A stretch of DNA of 64,000 bases, taken from an uncultured Bacteroidales bacterium. Its GTDB lineage: Bacteria; Bacteroidota; Bacteroidia; Bacteroidales; Paludibacteraceae. The stretch's first letter is position 1; every line of letters starts with the position of its first letter. The notes beneath the pieces were generated by a model. That model was not told where the DNA came from. It searched no databases and saw nothing but the letters and a program-made list of their open reading frames with translations. Made by a program: the position numbers and the translations under genes. The stretch lies in assembly GCA_937916355.1 (NCBI GenBank), contig CALFTM010000048.1, positions 3,088 through 67,087 on the forward strand, written 5' to 3'. Below, in pieces: positions 27,515 to 36,443 of this stretch.

Positions 27515-28636
27515 ATGGCAGAAACGAATTTTGTTGATTATGTGAAAATATACTGCAGATCCGGCAAAGGTGGCTCTGGCTCTGCTCATCTCCACAGAGA
27601 AAAATACACTCCGAAGGGTGGACCGGATGGTGGCGATGGTGGTCGCGGAGGTCATGTCATTCTCCGTGGCAACAAAAACTATTGGACACTGATACACCTG
27701 AAATATGAGAAGCACGTCTTGGCAGGAAACGGAGGAAGCGGTAGCAGTAGCAGAAGCTTTGGCGCGAATGGCGAAGACAAAATAATTGAAGTGCCATGTG
27801 GAACCGTTGTGTATGATGCTGAAACGGGAGATTTCATTTGTGATGTCACAGAAGACAAACAAGAGGTAATCCTTTTGAAAGGAGGTCGAGGAGGTCTCGG
27901 CAATTGGCATTTTAAATCTGCCACCAACCAGACTCCCCGATATGCTCAACCGGGAGAACCAGCAGTGGAAAAGACGGTCATCATGGAGTTGAAGGTTTTG
28001 GCGGATGTCGGATTGGTAGGATTTCCTAATGCAGGAAAATCCACTTTGCTCTCTGTCGTTTCTGCTGCTAAACCTAAAATCGCTAACTACCCTTTCACGA
28101 CCCTTGAACCTAATTTAGGGATCGTCGCCTATCGAGACCAAAAGTCTTTTGCCATGGCAGACATTCCGGGCATCATAGAAGGAGCGAGTGAGGGAAGAGG
28201 TATCGGACTTCGTTTCCTTCGTCACATCGAAAGAAACGCCATCCTCCTATTCTTGATTCCTGCTGATTCTGATGATATAAACAAAGAGTATAACATCTTG
28301 CTCAACGAGCTGAAAAACTACAACGAAGAACTTCTTCATAAACAAAGAATTTTGGGCATATCCAAATCTGATATTCTGGACGAAGAACTGATAAACGAGT
28401 TCAAGAAAGAGCTACCAAAAGACATTCCAACCATCTTCTTCTCTTCTATAACGGGAGATGGTATAATGGAATTGAAAGACCTTATCTGGAACGAACTCAG
28501 CAAAGACATTGATCGTCACATGACGCTGACACACCGTCCGATGGAAATCGACTCTCCTTTGGATGATGAGGAAATCGATTTTATTGATGATGAAGATGAA
28601 GAGTATGATATAGAAGTCGACTGGGAAGAGGAATAG
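27515..28636 (+). CDS. obgE: Obg-family ribosome-associated GTPase
   Basis: A 373-residue GTPase involved in 50S assembly and stress control. The glycine-rich Obg fold occupies about residues 1-158, with GPDGGDGGRGGHVIL. The G domain has G1 GFPNAGKST, G3 DIPGIIEGA, the switch TTLEPNLG, and a G4 site reading SKSD. The C-terminus is strongly acidic. Length and domain order are normal. It is the last gene of the rsmA unit; a hairpin follows the stop codon. Confidence 0.95.
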   Translation: MAETNFVDYVKIYCRSGKGGSGSAHLHREKYTPKGGPDGGDGGRGGHVILRGNKNYWTLIHLKYEKHVLAGNGGSGSSSRSFGANGEDKIIEVPCGTVVYDAETGDFICDVTEDKQEVILLKGGRGGLGNWHFKSATNQTPRYAQPGEPAVEKTVIMELKVLADVGLVGFPNAGKSTLLSVVSAAKPKIANYPFTTLEPNLGIVAYRDQKSFAMADIPGIIEGASEGRGIGLRFLRHIERNAILLFLIPADSDDINKEYNILLNELKNYNEELLHKQRILGISKSDILDEELINEFKKELPKDIPTIFFSSITGDGIMELKDLIWNELSKDIDRHMTLTHRPMEIDSPLDDEEIDFIDDEDEEYDIEVDWEEE

Positions 28637-28662
28637 CCTCAACCCAGCCGACCCTTTCTCGT

Positions 28663-28688
28663 CGTCCAAGCCACAACAGGCATGGACG
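28663..28688. terminator. Hairpin between convergent obgE and thioredoxin genes
   Basis: CGTCCA (28663-28668) pairs with TGGACG (28683-28688), continuing as GCC/GGC across one mismatch. Downstream on the plus strand is a CTTTTTAATC stretch. It probably ends obgE transcripts. Confidence 0.5.
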
Positions 28689-28690
28689 AT

Positions 28691-29020
28691 TTACTTTTTA
28701 ATCAAGCCCTCTATCGCCTCCACCAACTCGCCATGCATTGGCACACCAACCCGACGACGAATATTGCCGTCAATATCGACAAAGAAAAGTGTCGGAACCG
28801 ATTGAATCCTTGCAACAGACGCAAGCGAGGTGTTTTTCTCGACATTGACCTTCAAAATCTTCACCCTGCCTTCATAAATTTTCGCCATCTGCTCAACCAT
28901 TGGAGACAAACTCTTGCATGGACCACACCATGATGCATAAAAATCTATGACAACAGGCACTTTCCCCGTAAAATCATAGCCCCTCAAATAAGGTAAGTAA
29001 GCACTAATATTTTCCATCAT
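28691..29020 (-). CDS. trxA: Thioredoxin
   Basis: A 109-residue cytoplasmic thioredoxin with the canonical active site FYASWCGPCK, the buried VNVEKN strand region and cis-proline in VPTLFF. It has no signal peptide. Two ATG codons stand in tandem; either may start. It reduces protein disulfides. It is separated from the aminotransferase unit upstream by a terminator and 345 bases, so it is likely transcribed on its own. Confidence 0.93.
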   Translation of the reverse strand: MMENISAYLPYLRGYDFTGKVPVVIDFYASWCGPCKSLSPMVEQMAKIYEGRVKILKVNVEKNTSLASVARIQSVPTLFFVDIDGNIRRRVGVPMHGELVEAIEGLIKK

Positions 29021-29284
29021 TCTAATTTTAAGTTGTTATCTAATCGTCTGTAAAAATACATCAAAACAAACATCCACTAAAAGGATTTAATCTTATTTAT
29101 TATTTTTTAACGGCTCATTAAATCTTTTTTTGGAAACCTAATATGCAAAAGGGAGATATAAAATATCCGATATGAGATTTAACTTCATTAACAGACAAAA
29201 TATTTTGATCAAAAAAAAAAACAATGCTCATCACAACCGAAAATCATTTCTATCATATAAACTTCACAAAACCTCTTTATAAAA
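29021..29284. other. Spacer between thioredoxin and aminotransferase genes
   Basis: An AT-rich stretch holding no gene I can support and no clear TAnnTTTG box for thioredoxin. Its right edge is the aminotransferase terminator. Confidence 0.5.
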
Positions 29285-29335
29285 AGAGAAACGATGGGAG
29301 ATCGGCTTCTTAACCAACCTTCCCATCGTCTCTCT
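29285..29335 (-). terminator. Strong terminator of the nfn-ior-aminotransferase unit
   Basis: On the minus strand AGAGAGACGATGGGA (29335-29321) pairs with TCCCATCGTTTCTCT (29299-29285): fifteen base pairs with one G-U, a 21-base loop and a following T run. Confidence 0.85.
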
Positions 29336-29365
29336 TCTAACTGGGAATGACAATCCCGTTAGATA

Positions 29366-30661
29366 TTAATTCTCTTTTGCAAACTCCGCCAACCGTTGAT
29401 CTAAATCGTCATACTGGTTGTCTTGAATGAAAGAGGTACAAACTCGAAGACCTTGTTGTCTACTTCCTGTCGTATCCAAACTGATTGCACTGATACCATA
29501 GAACAACAATTTGTACATCAATTCACCTCCTGTCAAATCCTTGTAACCTACCGTAAAGTAGAATCCATCTCCAATAGATTGATCAATATCTTTATCGTAC
29601 ACGATATGGAATCCATGCTTTTCAAAGATGGCCTTCATCTTCTTCGCACGATTACCATACTCTCGAACCGTTTCAAGGAAATTATACTCTCCGTCACATG
29701 CAGCCTTGAACATTGCCGCCAAAGCATATTGCGCAGAATGAGAAGTACCCGAAGAGAGTACATAAAGGATTCTATTCACGAACACTGTACCAAACTCACC
29801 CACTCCATAACGAGCTGCCAAATCCTCATAGAAACGATGGAACATCTTGTCAGACATCGCCACCACTCCAATTCTCTGACCGGCATAACTGAATGCTTTT
29901 GAACCTGAAATCAAAAGGATGTAATTGTCCGTATATTTCGCAACTGTCGGCTGGAAAGGTGCTTGAAAAGGCTTACTCAAATCACGGCGGAAATCCATCG
30001 CGAAATAAGCCAAATCCTCCATCACGATTGTATCGTATTTCGTTGCTAATTCGCCAATCCCTTTCAACTCATCTTCCGTCAAACAAAACCATGAAGGATT
30101 GTTCGGATTTGAATAGATGATATTGCAGATATTTCCTTTTTTCAAATAGGATTCAACTTTCTCAATCAATTTCTCTCCACGATACTCATACATATCGAAA
30201 GACTCATATTTCAACCCCAAAACAACCAATTGGGTCTTCTGCACAGGAAATCCCGGATCAATGAACAACACCGTATCCTTCCCCTTTTTCGCCTGACCAG
30301 AAACCAAGAAGGAGGCATAAGTACCTTGCATAGAACCAGACACCGGAACACAACTTTCAGGCTTCACATCCACATCAATGAACGCTTTCACAAAACGAGA
30401 CGCCTGCTCTTTCAAATCAGGATGTCCGTCCAACATTGGATATTTTGATGCGACACCTTTTTGCAAAGCTTCAATTTCCGCCTTAGTTCCAATCTGGTCG
30501 GGGGCAAAACCCGGCACACCCATCTCCATGCGAACATATTTCTCACCTGTCTGGGCTTCTACTTTGTTTGCAATTGTAACCACCTCTCTGATTGTCGCCT
30601 TATTGAAATCTGGCAAATTCATTCCGTCAATCACGGACTTCACAATATCTTTATCTATCAT
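29366..30661 (-). CDS. PLP-dependent aminotransferase, class I/II fold
   Basis: A 431-residue cytoplasmic fold-type I enzyme. It has the substrate/PLP segment YSNPNNPSWF, the aspartate-containing VMEDLAYFAMD, and the Schiff-base lysine in LISGSKAFSYAGQRIG. A C-terminal arginine (QGLRVCTSF) would bind the substrate carboxylate. It is the last gene of a six-gene unit with iorB and nfnAB, which suggests that it supplies 2-oxoacids (possibly aromatic) for ferredoxin-linked oxidation. The substrate cannot be read from sequence. It starts 30 bases after the GNAT gene. Confidence 0.88.
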   Translation of the reverse strand: MIDKDIVKSVIDGMNLPDFNKATIREVVTIANKVEAQTGEKYVRMEMGVPGFAPDQIGTKAEIEALQKGVASKYPMLDGHPDLKEQASRFVKAFIDVDVKPESCVPVSGSMQGTYASFLVSGQAKKGKDTVLFIDPGFPVQKTQLVVLGLKYESFDMYEYRGEKLIEKVESYLKKGNICNIIYSNPNNPSWFCLTEDELKGIGELATKYDTIVMEDLAYFAMDFRRDLSKPFQAPFQPTVAKYTDNYILLISGSKAFSYAGQRIGVVAMSDKMFHRFYEDLAARYGVGEFGTVFVNRILYVLSSGTSHSAQYALAAMFKAACDGEYNFLETVREYGNRAKKMKAIFEKHGFHIVYDKDIDQSIGDGFYFTVGYKDLTGGELMYKLLFYGISAISLDTTGSRQQGLRVCTSFIQDNQYDDLDQRLAEFAKEN

Positions 30662-30691
30662 ATCAATGGTATTTTTTTAGAATCGTTTCTC

Positions 30692-31207
30692 TCATTCAAT
30701 TTTTTGATACAAAAAACAATTTTCCCATGAGCCATTACAAAACCAATCTTTTAACAAAGCGACCTCTGAAAAGCCGGCACCCGAAAAAAGATTTCTGGAG
30801 ACTTCATTATCTTCCCCCACATAGGCATATAACTGATGGAAATGCAAATGATTGAACACATAGTCCGAAAGCAATTTCAAAGCCTCCTTCCCATAATGGT
30901 TACCTTGGTGTGCGACATCTACAAGAATCGCCACCTCCGCCCGCCTCGAACGAGGGTCGTAATCGAATAGGTCGACACAACCAACCGTGGCAGAACCATC
31001 CACCAAATCAATCATCAACCTCATCTGTCCCATCGTGAAAACATCACCAGCAGTCTCAATAAACTTCTCCAAATGGTAATGAGAATAAGGAGACACAGGG
31101 TTGCCAAAACGCCACAAAGATGTGTCATTCTCCCAACAATAGAGCAAATCGGCATCCATCGGCTCTACCGCACGCAACAAGACCAAATCTCCCTTTAACA
31201 ACATCAT
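30692..31207 (-). CDS. GNAT-family N-acetyltransferase
   Basis: A 171-residue acetyltransferase of the RimJ/RimL/SpeG-like group: N-terminal LLRAVEPMDADLLYCWEND, acidic IDLVDGSATVGCVDLFDYD, and the acetyl-CoA loop reading HQGNHYGKEALKLL. The C-terminus has ENCFLYQK. The substrate may be a polyamine, amino acid or protein N-terminus. Its ATG directly abuts the stop codon of the DUF4293 gene (TAAATG), so expression is tightly coupled. Confidence 0.85.
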   Translation of the reverse strand: MMLLKGDLVLLRAVEPMDADLLYCWENDTSLWRFGNPVSPYSHYHLEKFIETAGDVFTMGQMRLMIDLVDGSATVGCVDLFDYDPRSRRAEVAILVDVAHQGNHYGKEALKLLSDYVFNHLHFHQLYAYVGEDNEVSRNLFSGAGFSEVALLKDWFCNGSWENCFLYQKIE

Positions 31208-31690
31208 TTAACGTATGCGATCCAACGAACGGACTAACGCCTCATCACTTCCTATCGCACGTACCGCCAAATAGGTTAATATCATATTAAATAGAGGGAA
31301 GATCAACGGAACAGAATAACTCAACAACACATCATCTCTCGAAATTTCTATAGAAGAAAAGGCAGTCCATGAAAACAAGAAAAATAGTGGATAGATTCCC
31401 AAATTCAAAAGAATGTTCAAAACATTAAACCTCATTTGGAACACCCTATTTTTGTATAAAAAGATTCCAATCACATTCACCAATAATATCAATGCGACAA
31501 GAATCATCATTGTAAACGAATATGCCACATACGACGATGATGAACCATCAGCCAACTCTTTTTCCAAACCTAAGGCGGTAAATGAATACAAATCTCCGTT
31601 CACTTGAAAATTCGCCATAGGAAGAAAAAACAACAATACGGTCAACACAAAAGTAACAGACAAATAGAGTGTCTGGATACGTTGCAACAT
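31208..31690 (-). CDS. DUF4293 membrane protein
   Basis: A 160-residue inner-membrane protein with four hydrophobic segments (near 8-26, 57-80, 92-112 and 127-145). The family-typical N-terminus MLQRIQTLYL is present. Function is unknown; the family is confined to Bacteroidota. It lies between iorB (19-base gap) and the GNAT gene (no gap). Confidence 0.85.
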   Translation of the reverse strand: MLQRIQTLYLSVTFVLTVLLFFLPMANFQVNGDLYSFTALGLEKELADGSSSSYVAYSFTMMILVALILLVNVIGIFLYKNRVFQMRFNVLNILLNLGIYPLFFLFSWTAFSSIEISRDDVLLSYSVPLIFPLFNMILTYLAVRAIGSDEALVRSLDRIR

Positions 31691-31709
31691 TTTTTCTGTA
31701 TTTTTAAAA

Positions 31710-32291
31710 TTATTTCATACCCTTAGAAGCCTCTTCACCTGCAGCAAGAGCCTTCAAATTAAGATTCACCACCTCGTCTCCCTTTCTACCGAAAATAGAA
31801 CGAATACCGTCTTCAATGATAGAAGAAGGGAGTCCTAAAAACGGAAGAGAAGCCCCCAACATCACAATATTAGAGACACGAGGAGACCCCACCTCTTTGG
31901 CGATGGAATCCACATCTATGATCACATTATTCTTCACTTTCTTCACTTCCGCAAGAACCTCTTCGATTGCAGGATAATCAGGAATGTTGATCAACGGAGT
32001 GCTGTTCGTCACAACACAACCATCTTTTTTCAGATACGGCAAATAGCGAAGTGCCTCCATTGGCTCTAAAGAGATAATCAAATCAGCAGAGCCTAATCCG
32101 ATAAGGTCGGAAGCGATTGGCTGGTCTGAAATACGGAGTGCAGACATCACATCACCACCGCGCTGACTCATTCCGTGAACCTCTGATTGTTTCATGTACA
32201 AATTATTCTCAACTGCAGATTTACCAATTACCGCAGCGATGGACAATATACCTTGTCCTCCTACACCAGATAAAATTATATCAGTCTTCAT
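31710..32291 (-). CDS. iorB: Indolepyruvate:ferredoxin oxidoreductase beta subunit
   Basis: A 193-residue protein of the pyruvate-ferredoxin oxidoreductase gamma-domain family. Motifs are LSGVGGQGILS at the N-terminus and EVHGMSQRGGDVMSALR. With IorA it converts aryl pyruvates to aryl-acetyl-CoA, reducing ferredoxin. The thiamine-binding IorA subunit is normally encoded next door but is not in this window. Instead iorB follows nfnB by 33 bases and precedes DUF4293. The protein itself looks intact. Confidence 0.9.
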   Translation of the reverse strand: MKTDIILSGVGGQGILSIAAVIGKSAVENNLYMKQSEVHGMSQRGGDVMSALRISDQPIASDLIGLGSADLIISLEPMEALRYLPYLKKDGCVVTNSTPLINIPDYPAIEEVLAEVKKVKNNVIIDVDSIAKEVGSPRVSNIVMLGASLPFLGLPSSIIEDGIRSIFGRKGDEVVNLNLKALAAGEEASKGMK

Positions 32292-32324
32292 ATTTATAAT
32301 CTAAAAGTTATTTTTTACTTATTA

Positions 32325-33773
32325 CTATTTTGAAAGATATTCGTCCATTGCCTTAGCTGCAGCCCGACCATCACCCATCGCCAATATCACAGTAGCTCCA
32401 CCACGCACGATGTCGCCTCCTGCAAAAATGGTAGGAATCGAACTTTGCATATCTTCATTTACTTCAATCGTTCCTTTTCTGCCTACAGCCAAACCTTCGA
32501 TGGAGTTAGGAACAATAGGGTTTGGATAGACACCTATACTTACAATCGCCTGATCGATGGCAATCTCCTCTATCGCACCGGGAACCGGCACTGGTCTTCT
32601 TCGTCCTGAAGCGTCAGGTTCTCCCAATTCCATGCGTTGCAATTTCACTCCGACAAGATTTCCCTTTTCATCTCCCACATATTCCACAGGGTCGTGAAGC
32701 ATCAAAAACTCAACACCCTCCTCTTTGGCGTGTTTCACCTCCTCCGCACGTGCCGGCATTTCATTCTCAGACCTACGGTAGATGATGATTGCACGTTCAG
32801 CACCGAGTCTCAGGGCAGTACGAACGGAGTCCATGGCAGTATTTCCACCACCCATCACAGCCACAACTTTTCCTTTATGAATTGGAGTATCACTCTCCTC
32901 GCTGTAGGCTTGCATCAGATTGACACGGGTAAGATACTCATTTGAAGACAAAACGCCCACCAAATTTTCTCCCTTGATTTTCATGAAACGTGGAAGACCA
33001 GCACCACTTGCAACAAAAACACCGGCATAACCTTGCTCTTTCAAATCTTCCACTGAGAGTGTTTTTCCGATGATGCAATCTTTGACAAACTCAACTCCCA
33101 TTTTGGAAAGGTTCTCAATCTCCACATCCACAATAGCATTCGGAAGGCGGAACTCCGGAATTCCGTATTTCAAGACACCTCCAATTTCATGCAATGCTTC
33201 AAAAACGGTAACGTCATACCCTTTTTTCGCCATGTCACCAGCAAACGAAAGTCCCGCAGGTCCCGATCCGACCACAGCAACCTTCTTTCCATTCTTAGTG
33301 GCAACCTCTGGTACTGAAATTTGTCCGCTCTCACGTTCATAATCCGCAGCGAATCGTTCCAAATAACCAATGGCAACAGGCTCTTTCTCCAATTTGATTT
33401 TGTAGAAACACTGAGACTCGCACTGCTTCTCTTGAGGACATACACGTCCGCACACTGCAGGAAGCGCACTGGTCTCCTTCAATACCTTTGCTGCCTCAAG
33501 GAACTCACCACGTTCGATGTTTTTGATAAAACCCGGGATGTTGATTGAGACAGGGCAACCTGTCATACAAGTAGGATTCGGGCAGTCCAAACAACGTTTC
33601 GCCTCTTGCAAAGCTTGCTCGGCTGTCAGTCCCTGATTCACCTCCTCCCTCGTCTTCGCGCGAGACTTCGGATCCAACTCGTTCATCTGTACACGAGAAA
33701 TCTCAATACGGTCTTTATTTTTGAATGACTTGCGAAGTTCTTCTCTCCAAGCCACATTTCTATCTTCTGCCAT
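32325..33773 (-). CDS. nfnB: NfnB / GltA-type NADPH-dependent oxidoreductase large subunit
   Basis: A 482-residue flavoprotein of the glutamate-synthase small-subunit family. It is the large subunit of the electron-bifurcating NADH-dependent ferredoxin:NADP+ oxidoreductase. The N-terminal cysteine clusters CLDCPNPTCMTGCP and CGRVCPQEKQCESQC bind [4Fe-4S] centres. Two Rossmann folds follow (VGSGPAGLSFAG and VMGGGNTAMDSVRTA). A GTG at 33851 would overlap nfnA. ATG 33773, preceded by AAAAAAGGACGATA, is clearly better. It lies directly after nfnA. Confidence 0.9.
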   Translation of the reverse strand: MAEDRNVAWREELRKSFKNKDRIEISRVQMNELDPKSRAKTREEVNQGLTAEQALQEAKRCLDCPNPTCMTGCPVSINIPGFIKNIERGEFLEAAKVLKETSALPAVCGRVCPQEKQCESQCFYKIKLEKEPVAIGYLERFAADYERESGQISVPEVATKNGKKVAVVGSGPAGLSFAGDMAKKGYDVTVFEALHEIGGVLKYGIPEFRLPNAIVDVEIENLSKMGVEFVKDCIIGKTLSVEDLKEQGYAGVFVASGAGLPRFMKIKGENLVGVLSSNEYLTRVNLMQAYSEESDTPIHKGKVVAVMGGGNTAMDSVRTALRLGAERAIIIYRRSENEMPARAEEVKHAKEEGVEFLMLHDPVEYVGDEKGNLVGVKLQRMELGEPDASGRRRPVPVPGAIEEIAIDQAIVSIGVYPNPIVPNSIEGLAVGRKGTIEVNEDMQSSIPTIFAGGDIVRGGATVILAMGDGRAAAKAMDEYLSK

Positions 33774-33801
33774 TATCGTCCTTTTTTCAATGTTAGAACT
33801 A

Positions 33802-34620
33802 TCATTCTCTGATTTTATACAAATCAGACTTCTCTTCTTCTCTATACGCACCCATTCTCATCAGCATCTCGTCAAAATCAACCTGATGCGCATCAAACTC
33901 TGGCCCATCGACACAGACAAACTTGGTCTCGCCCCCAACTGTGATACGGCAAGCTCCGCACATTCCTGTTCCATCGACCATGATTGTGTTCAAAGATGCG
34001 ACCGTAGGTATGTTATATTTTGCAGTGAGCAAGGAGACAAACTTCATCATAATCGCCGGGCCGATGGTTACGCAAAGATCCACCTTTTCACGGTTGATGA
34101 TCTCTTCCACTCCATTTGTCACAAGACCTTTCTTTCCATACGAGCCATCATCCGTCATAATCACCACTTCGTCAGAATATTTTCGCATCTGCTCTTCCAT
34201 GATGATAAGATCTTTCGTCCTTGCAGCCAAAACTGTTATAACCTTATTGCCGGCCTTCTTCAATGCCTCAACAATCGGCAACAATGGAGCGACACCAACA
34301 CCACCACCAGCACACACCACCGTTCCAAAATTCTCTATGTGAGTAGCTTTCCCTAAAGGACCAACAACATCAAGGATCTCATCCCCGACATTCATTTCAC
34401 AAAGTTTGGTTGAAGAGACTCCAACTTTCTGGCAAACCAACGTGATAGTACCTTTTTCCGTATCTGCACCTGCAATCGTAAGTGGGATTCTCTCCCCCTT
34501 TTCCCAAATACGGACGATTACGAAGTGACCAGCCTTCCTCGACTTGGCAATCAGAGGAGCTTCGACCTCCAACATTACCACATTCTCAGAAAAATGCTCC
34601 TTTCTTACAATTTTATTCAT
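33802..34620 (-). CDS. nfnA: NfnA / sulfide dehydrogenase-like FAD-NAD subunit
   Basis: A 272-residue ferredoxin-NADP reductase-type subunit. An FAD domain (PLTIAGAD) and an NAD domain (CAGGGVGVAPLLPI) precede a C-terminal [2Fe-2S] site with three visible cysteines, MCGACR and FVCVDG, and an Asp in the GPEFD segment, as in NfnA/SudB proteins. With NfnB it would exchange electrons among NADH, NADPH and ferredoxin. It is the first gene of a six-gene unit and has a promoter 40 bases upstream. Confidence 0.9.
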   Translation of the reverse strand: MNKIVRKEHFSENVVMLEVEAPLIAKSRKAGHFVIVRIWEKGERIPLTIAGADTEKGTITLVCQKVGVSSTKLCEMNVGDEILDVVGPLGKATHIENFGTVVCAGGGVGVAPLLPIVEALKKAGNKVITVLAARTKDLIIMEEQMRKYSDEVVIMTDDGSYGKKGLVTNGVEEIINREKVDLCVTIGPAIMMKFVSLLTAKYNIPTVASLNTIMVDGTGMCGACRITVGGETKFVCVDGPEFDAHQVDFDEMLMRMGAYREEEKSDLYKIRE

Positions 34621-34660
34621 ATTATTTTTTTCTAAAAATCCTTTAACATTATCGTAACCG

Positions 34661-34668
34661 CAAAATTA
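34661..34668 (-). promoter_or_regulatory. -7 promoter element for the nfnA operon
   Basis: Minus-strand TAATTTTG matches TAnnTTTG, 40 bases before ATG 34620. It coincides with the left edge of the 1-kb duplication; the second copy has lost the box by an A-run indel. Confidence 0.5.
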
Positions 34669-34808
34669 CTAATTTTAAATGACTACTAACGCTTTATCTT
34701 CAAAAAAAACTTCTTAATTTCAATTTTCTCCTATCGGGGTCTCGTTTCTCAGACAAATCCTCTCTTTTTTCAACCAAACCTAAGATTTAAAATATTTATT
34801 TTTTTATC

Positions 34809-34816
34809 TATCTTTG
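34809..34816 (+). promoter_or_regulatory. -7 promoter element, first duplicated gene
   Basis: TATCTTTG is a full match to TAnnTTTG, 60 bases before ATG 34877. The box overlaps the in-frame TTG at 34814, which is therefore not the start. Confidence 0.6.
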
Positions 34817-34876
34817 TATTCCAATTCATCGTTTGGATTATACACAACAAATATCAACCAATTGTTACAATTAGAA

Positions 34877-35608
34877 ATGAAATTAAAAGAGTACATAAAA
34901 GAAAAAAAAGAACATAAGCACTCAGAAACTTTTTTTTGTCACAAAAAACCCAGTAGCAAGGGTTTCTTTAACTTGTGTGCAATCTTTTTTCTCGGCATTC
35001 CTTTCATTATCGTTTACCTCTCTTCAAAAAATGGAGATTTCAATTTCTCCTTCGCAGAGATTTTTTTTCTTATTTTTCTTGCATTGGCATACATATCTCA
35101 GTTCTATCTTTTAATTTTCGAATGGCCTGCATTCCTCTACACAACTGACTCACAACTTGTCGTATGGGATAATTTTTTCAAAAAGCGATCCATAGAAAAA
35201 AATCAAATCAAGAAAGCGTATGTTTTCGACGACAGACATCCTTCTTCTACTAAGCTAAAAAACATCTTACGATTGGAACTGAACGATGGTAATTTTTTTG
35301 ATGTTTGTTTAGAATCTGTAAGGGAAAAGAATGAGGCAGCCGCAATGGTCATAATCTCCGCCTTACGTTGTCCATACGAGTCTGAATACGAACAAAAAAC
35401 AATCACCAAACTGGATGATGAAGACAAAGAAATCCTAAAGAAAGAGAAAAAACAATATAATTTAACCCTCATATTAGCATGCGTATATTATGTAATACTT
35501 TTCTGCTTTCAATGGAAATATCAGTTTTTTGATGAGGAAACGATGGATTATGCTATTTACGCACCTGTCTTTGCTTGCCTCATCTACATCTTTGTTAAAA
35601 ATTATTGA
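34877..35608 (+). CDS. Duplicated membrane protein, copy 1, unknown function
   Basis: A 243-residue protein starting at ATG 34877 (MKLKEYIKEKKEHKH). Two membrane segments near residues 32-50 and 58-82 precede a soluble stretch that looks beta-rich (LVVWDNFFKKRSIEKNQIKKAYVF), perhaps a PH-like domain. A charged stretch with DDEDKEILKKEKK follows, then a hydrophobic segment and a final one near the C-terminus. I do not recognise a family. Its first 190 residues are almost identical to copy 2, while the C-terminal 50 differ. It has its own promoter. Confidence 0.7.
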   Translation: MKLKEYIKEKKEHKHSETFFCHKKPSSKGFFNLCAIFFLGIPFIIVYLSSKNGDFNFSFAEIFFLIFLALAYISQFYLLIFEWPAFLYTTDSQLVVWDNFFKKRSIEKNQIKKAYVFDDRHPSSTKLKNILRLELNDGNFFDVCLESVREKNEAAAMVIISALRCPYESEYEQKTITKLDDEDKEILKKEKKQYNLTLILACVYYVILFCFQWKYQFFDEETMDYAIYAPVFACLIYIFVKNY

Positions 35609-35637
35609 GTTCTATAAATTCATTTCGAGTAGATTGC

Positions 35638-35663
35638 AGAGAGAGAGACAGACAGACAGACAG
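35638..35663 (+). repeat. GA/GACA simple-sequence tract at the duplication joint
   Basis: GAGAGAGA followed by four GACA repeats lies directly before the second copy (35662). Such tracts can promote slippage or unequal exchange. Confidence 0.7.
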
Positions 35664-36443
35664 CAAATTACTAATTTTAATGACTACTAACGCCTTATCT
35701 TCAAAAAAACTTCTTAATTTCAATTTTCTCCTATCGGGGTCTCGTTTCTCAGACAAATCCTCTCTTTTTTCAACCAAACCTAAGATTTAAAATATTTATT
35801 TTTTTATCTATCTTTGTATTCCAATTCATCGTTTGGATTATACACAACAAATATCAACCAATTGTTACAATTAGAAATGAAATTAAAAGAGTACATAAAA
35901 GAAAAAAAAGAACATAAGCACTCAGAAACTTTTTTTTGTCACAAAAAACCCAGTAGCAAGGGTTTCTTTAACTTGTGTGCAATCTTTTTTCTCGGCATTC
36001 CTTTCATTATCGTTTACCTCTCTTCAAAAAATGGAGATTTCAATTTCTCCTTCGCAGAGATTTTTTTTCTTATTTTTCTTGCATTGGCATACATATCTCA
36101 GTTCTATCTTTTAATTTTCGAATGGCCTGCATTCCTCTACACAACTGACTCACAACTTGTCGTATGGGATAATTTTTTCAAAAAGCGATCCATAGAAAAA
36201 AATCAAATCAAGAAAGCGTATGTTTTCGACGACAGACATCCTTCTTCTACTAAGCTAAAAAACATCTTACGATTGGAACTGAACGATGGTAATTTTTTTG
36301 ATGTTTGTTTAGAATCTGTAAGGGAAAAGAATGAGGCAGCCGCAATGGTCATAATCTCCGCCTTACGTTGTCCATACGAGTCTGAATACGAACAAAAACC
36401 TATCACCAAACTGGATGATGAAGACAAAGAAATCCTAAAGAAA
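35662..36443 (+). repeat. Second copy of the tandem duplication
   Basis: This pairs with 34660-35443. It contains a complete promoter and the 5' three quarters of the second gene. Just past the identity block it carries extra codons encoding a repeated DEEDKENLKK unit. Confidence 0.9.
35809..35816 (+). promoter_or_regulatory. -7 promoter element, second duplicated gene
   Basis: TATCTTTG, identical to the element at 34809-34816 and at the same distance from its ATG (35877). Confidence 0.6.

Larger units (their letters stand above)
34660..35443 (+). repeat. First copy of a tandem duplication
   Basis: From 34660 to about 35398 the sequence is nearly identical to 35662-36398, with a constant offset of 1000 bases through the coding part. 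Differences upstream are A-run indels and one T/C change. Beyond about 35443 the copies diverge sharply. Confidence 0.9.

Noticed and set aside
33721..34356. 211-codon plus-strand frame
   Set aside because: It is antisense to nfnB and nfnA, both clearly genuine.
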